From: Baylisascaris procyonis
Lineage: Eukaryota > Nematoda > Chromadorea > Rhabditida > Ascarididae
DNA length: 64,000 nt
Reading direction: 5' to 3'
NCBI GenBank assembly: GCA_037389465.1
Contig: JAZARR010000171.1
Span: 682,001 to 746,000, forward strand
Below, in pieces: positions 63,059-64,000 of this stretch. A program made the position numbers and the translations under genes. The notes under the pieces are model-generated. The model was not told the origin of the DNA. It did no database searches and worked only from the letters and a program-made list of their open reading frames with translations. Each line of letters starts with the position of its first letter. Positions within the stretch are counted from its first letter, which is position 1.

Positions 63059-64000
63059 GACACAGACACACAGACACACAGACGCGCACAGACACACACA
63101 GACACACACACAGACACACAGACAAACACAGACAGAGGGACACACACAGGCACATCGACGCAGACACACAGACAGACACACACAGACACCCAGACACACT
63201 GACACACAGACATAAACAGACACAGAAACATACACAGACACACATACACACAGACAAACAGACTCACAGACACACACAGACACCCACACAGAGACACACA
63301 GACACACAGACAGACACGGACATACACAGACACACAGGCACACAGACAGACAGACAGGCAGACACACGGACACAAAGACACAGACACACAGGCACACAGA
63401 CACACACAGACGCACAGGCACGCAGACACACAAAGACACTGACACACACAGACACACAGACACACAGACACACAGACACAGACACACAGACACACACAGA
63501 CACACCCGGACACAGATACACAGTCAGACACACACAGACACACAGACACACACGGACACAGACACACAGACCAGACACACAGATACACATACACAGACAC
63601 ACAGACAGAGACACACACAGGCACACAGAAACACAGACACACAGACACAGAGACACACAGACAAACAGACACACAGATACACAGACGCACACAGACACAC
63701 ACAGACATACACAGACACACACACAGACACACAGACAAACACAGACAGAGGGACACACACAGGCACACAGACAGACACAGACACACAGACACATCGACGC
63801 AGACACACAGACAGACACACACAGACACCCAGACACACTGACACACAGACGACACAGACAGACACACACACACAGACAAACAGACTACAGACAGACACAC
63901 ACAGAGACACACAGACACACAGACAGACACGGACATACACAGACACACAGGCACACAGACAGACAGACACGCAGATACACGGACACAAAGACACAAACAC
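63059..64000 (+). repeat. ACACAG hexamer array, continuing past the window end
   Basis: The satellite passes into the hexamer through GATCTGACACAGACAC, where CTGAC belongs to both repeats. Orientation is the same as at 37953-38560. A segment with CACATCGACG at 63151 recurs at 63790, and GACAGAGGGA at 63131 recurs at 63744, showing an internal duplication of about 0.6 kb. Confidence 0.95.

Noticed and set aside
61846..63996. Open frame of 716 codons on the minus strand
   Set aside because: Again a fusion of translated hexamer (Val-Cys-Leu) and pentamer (RIGSD) repeats; no start context, domain or splice structure.
36050..64000. CRISPR array
   Set aside because: No regular repeat-spacer structure and no cas genes; the repeats are simple-sequence and satellite DNA in a eukaryotic context.
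36050..64000. Telomere
   Set aside because: No run of the nematode telomere repeat TTAGGC or its complement; the ACACAG hexamer is a different simple repeat.

Overview
The window looks like nuclear DNA of a nematode, most likely a parasitic species with long introns. The evidence is AT-rich intergenic DNA, introns that almost all end in the worm acceptor TTTCAG or a close variant, a candidate trans-splice acceptor 20 bases before one start codon, and two multi-exon genes of families that are expanded in nematodes. No species can be named from the sequence alone. No bacterial or viral gene was found.

Positions 1-6156 hold no gene I can support. Positions 6157-22491 hold an M13 (neprilysin-like) zinc metallopeptidase on the plus strand. 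I rebuilt it from 17 exons whose splice phases all agree, giving about 798 residues: cytoplasmic tail, membrane anchor, the cysteine-rich M13 start, the HEMSH zinc site, the ENIGD third-ligand motif and the C-terminal CAVW. One conserved stretch, around the family W-x2-C motif, is not securely located. Positions 22492-27008 are intergenic. Positions 27009-35572 hold a type-B carboxylesterase on the plus strand, 13 exons and about 584 residues. It has a signal peptide, the HGGG oxyanion hole, a Ser-Glu-His triad and a C-terminal HGEL, an HXEL-type ER-retention signal. Both genes have an AATAAA 160-175 bases after the stop. Both are predicted to act in the secretory pathway or at the cell surface, but nothing in the sequence links them functionally.

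From about 36050 to the end the DNA is repetitive. A degenerate ACACAG hexamer array (36050-38560) switches strand twice. It is followed by about 24.5 kb of a CpG-rich satellite (38561-63058) built from 5-base words of the form YCGAY. ACACAG repeat then resumes to the window end. The satellite has several levels: 5-base words, monomers of roughly 70-120 bp, and duplicated blocks of about 1.0, 1.65, 2.3 and 4.0 kb. Because its words almost never form stop codons, it is open in all six frames; none of those long frames is called as a gene. The most interesting feature is a 14-base palindrome containing GGTTCGAACC. It recurs about once per monomer in many parts of the array and matches the RNA polymerase III B-box core (GWTCRANNC) on both strands.
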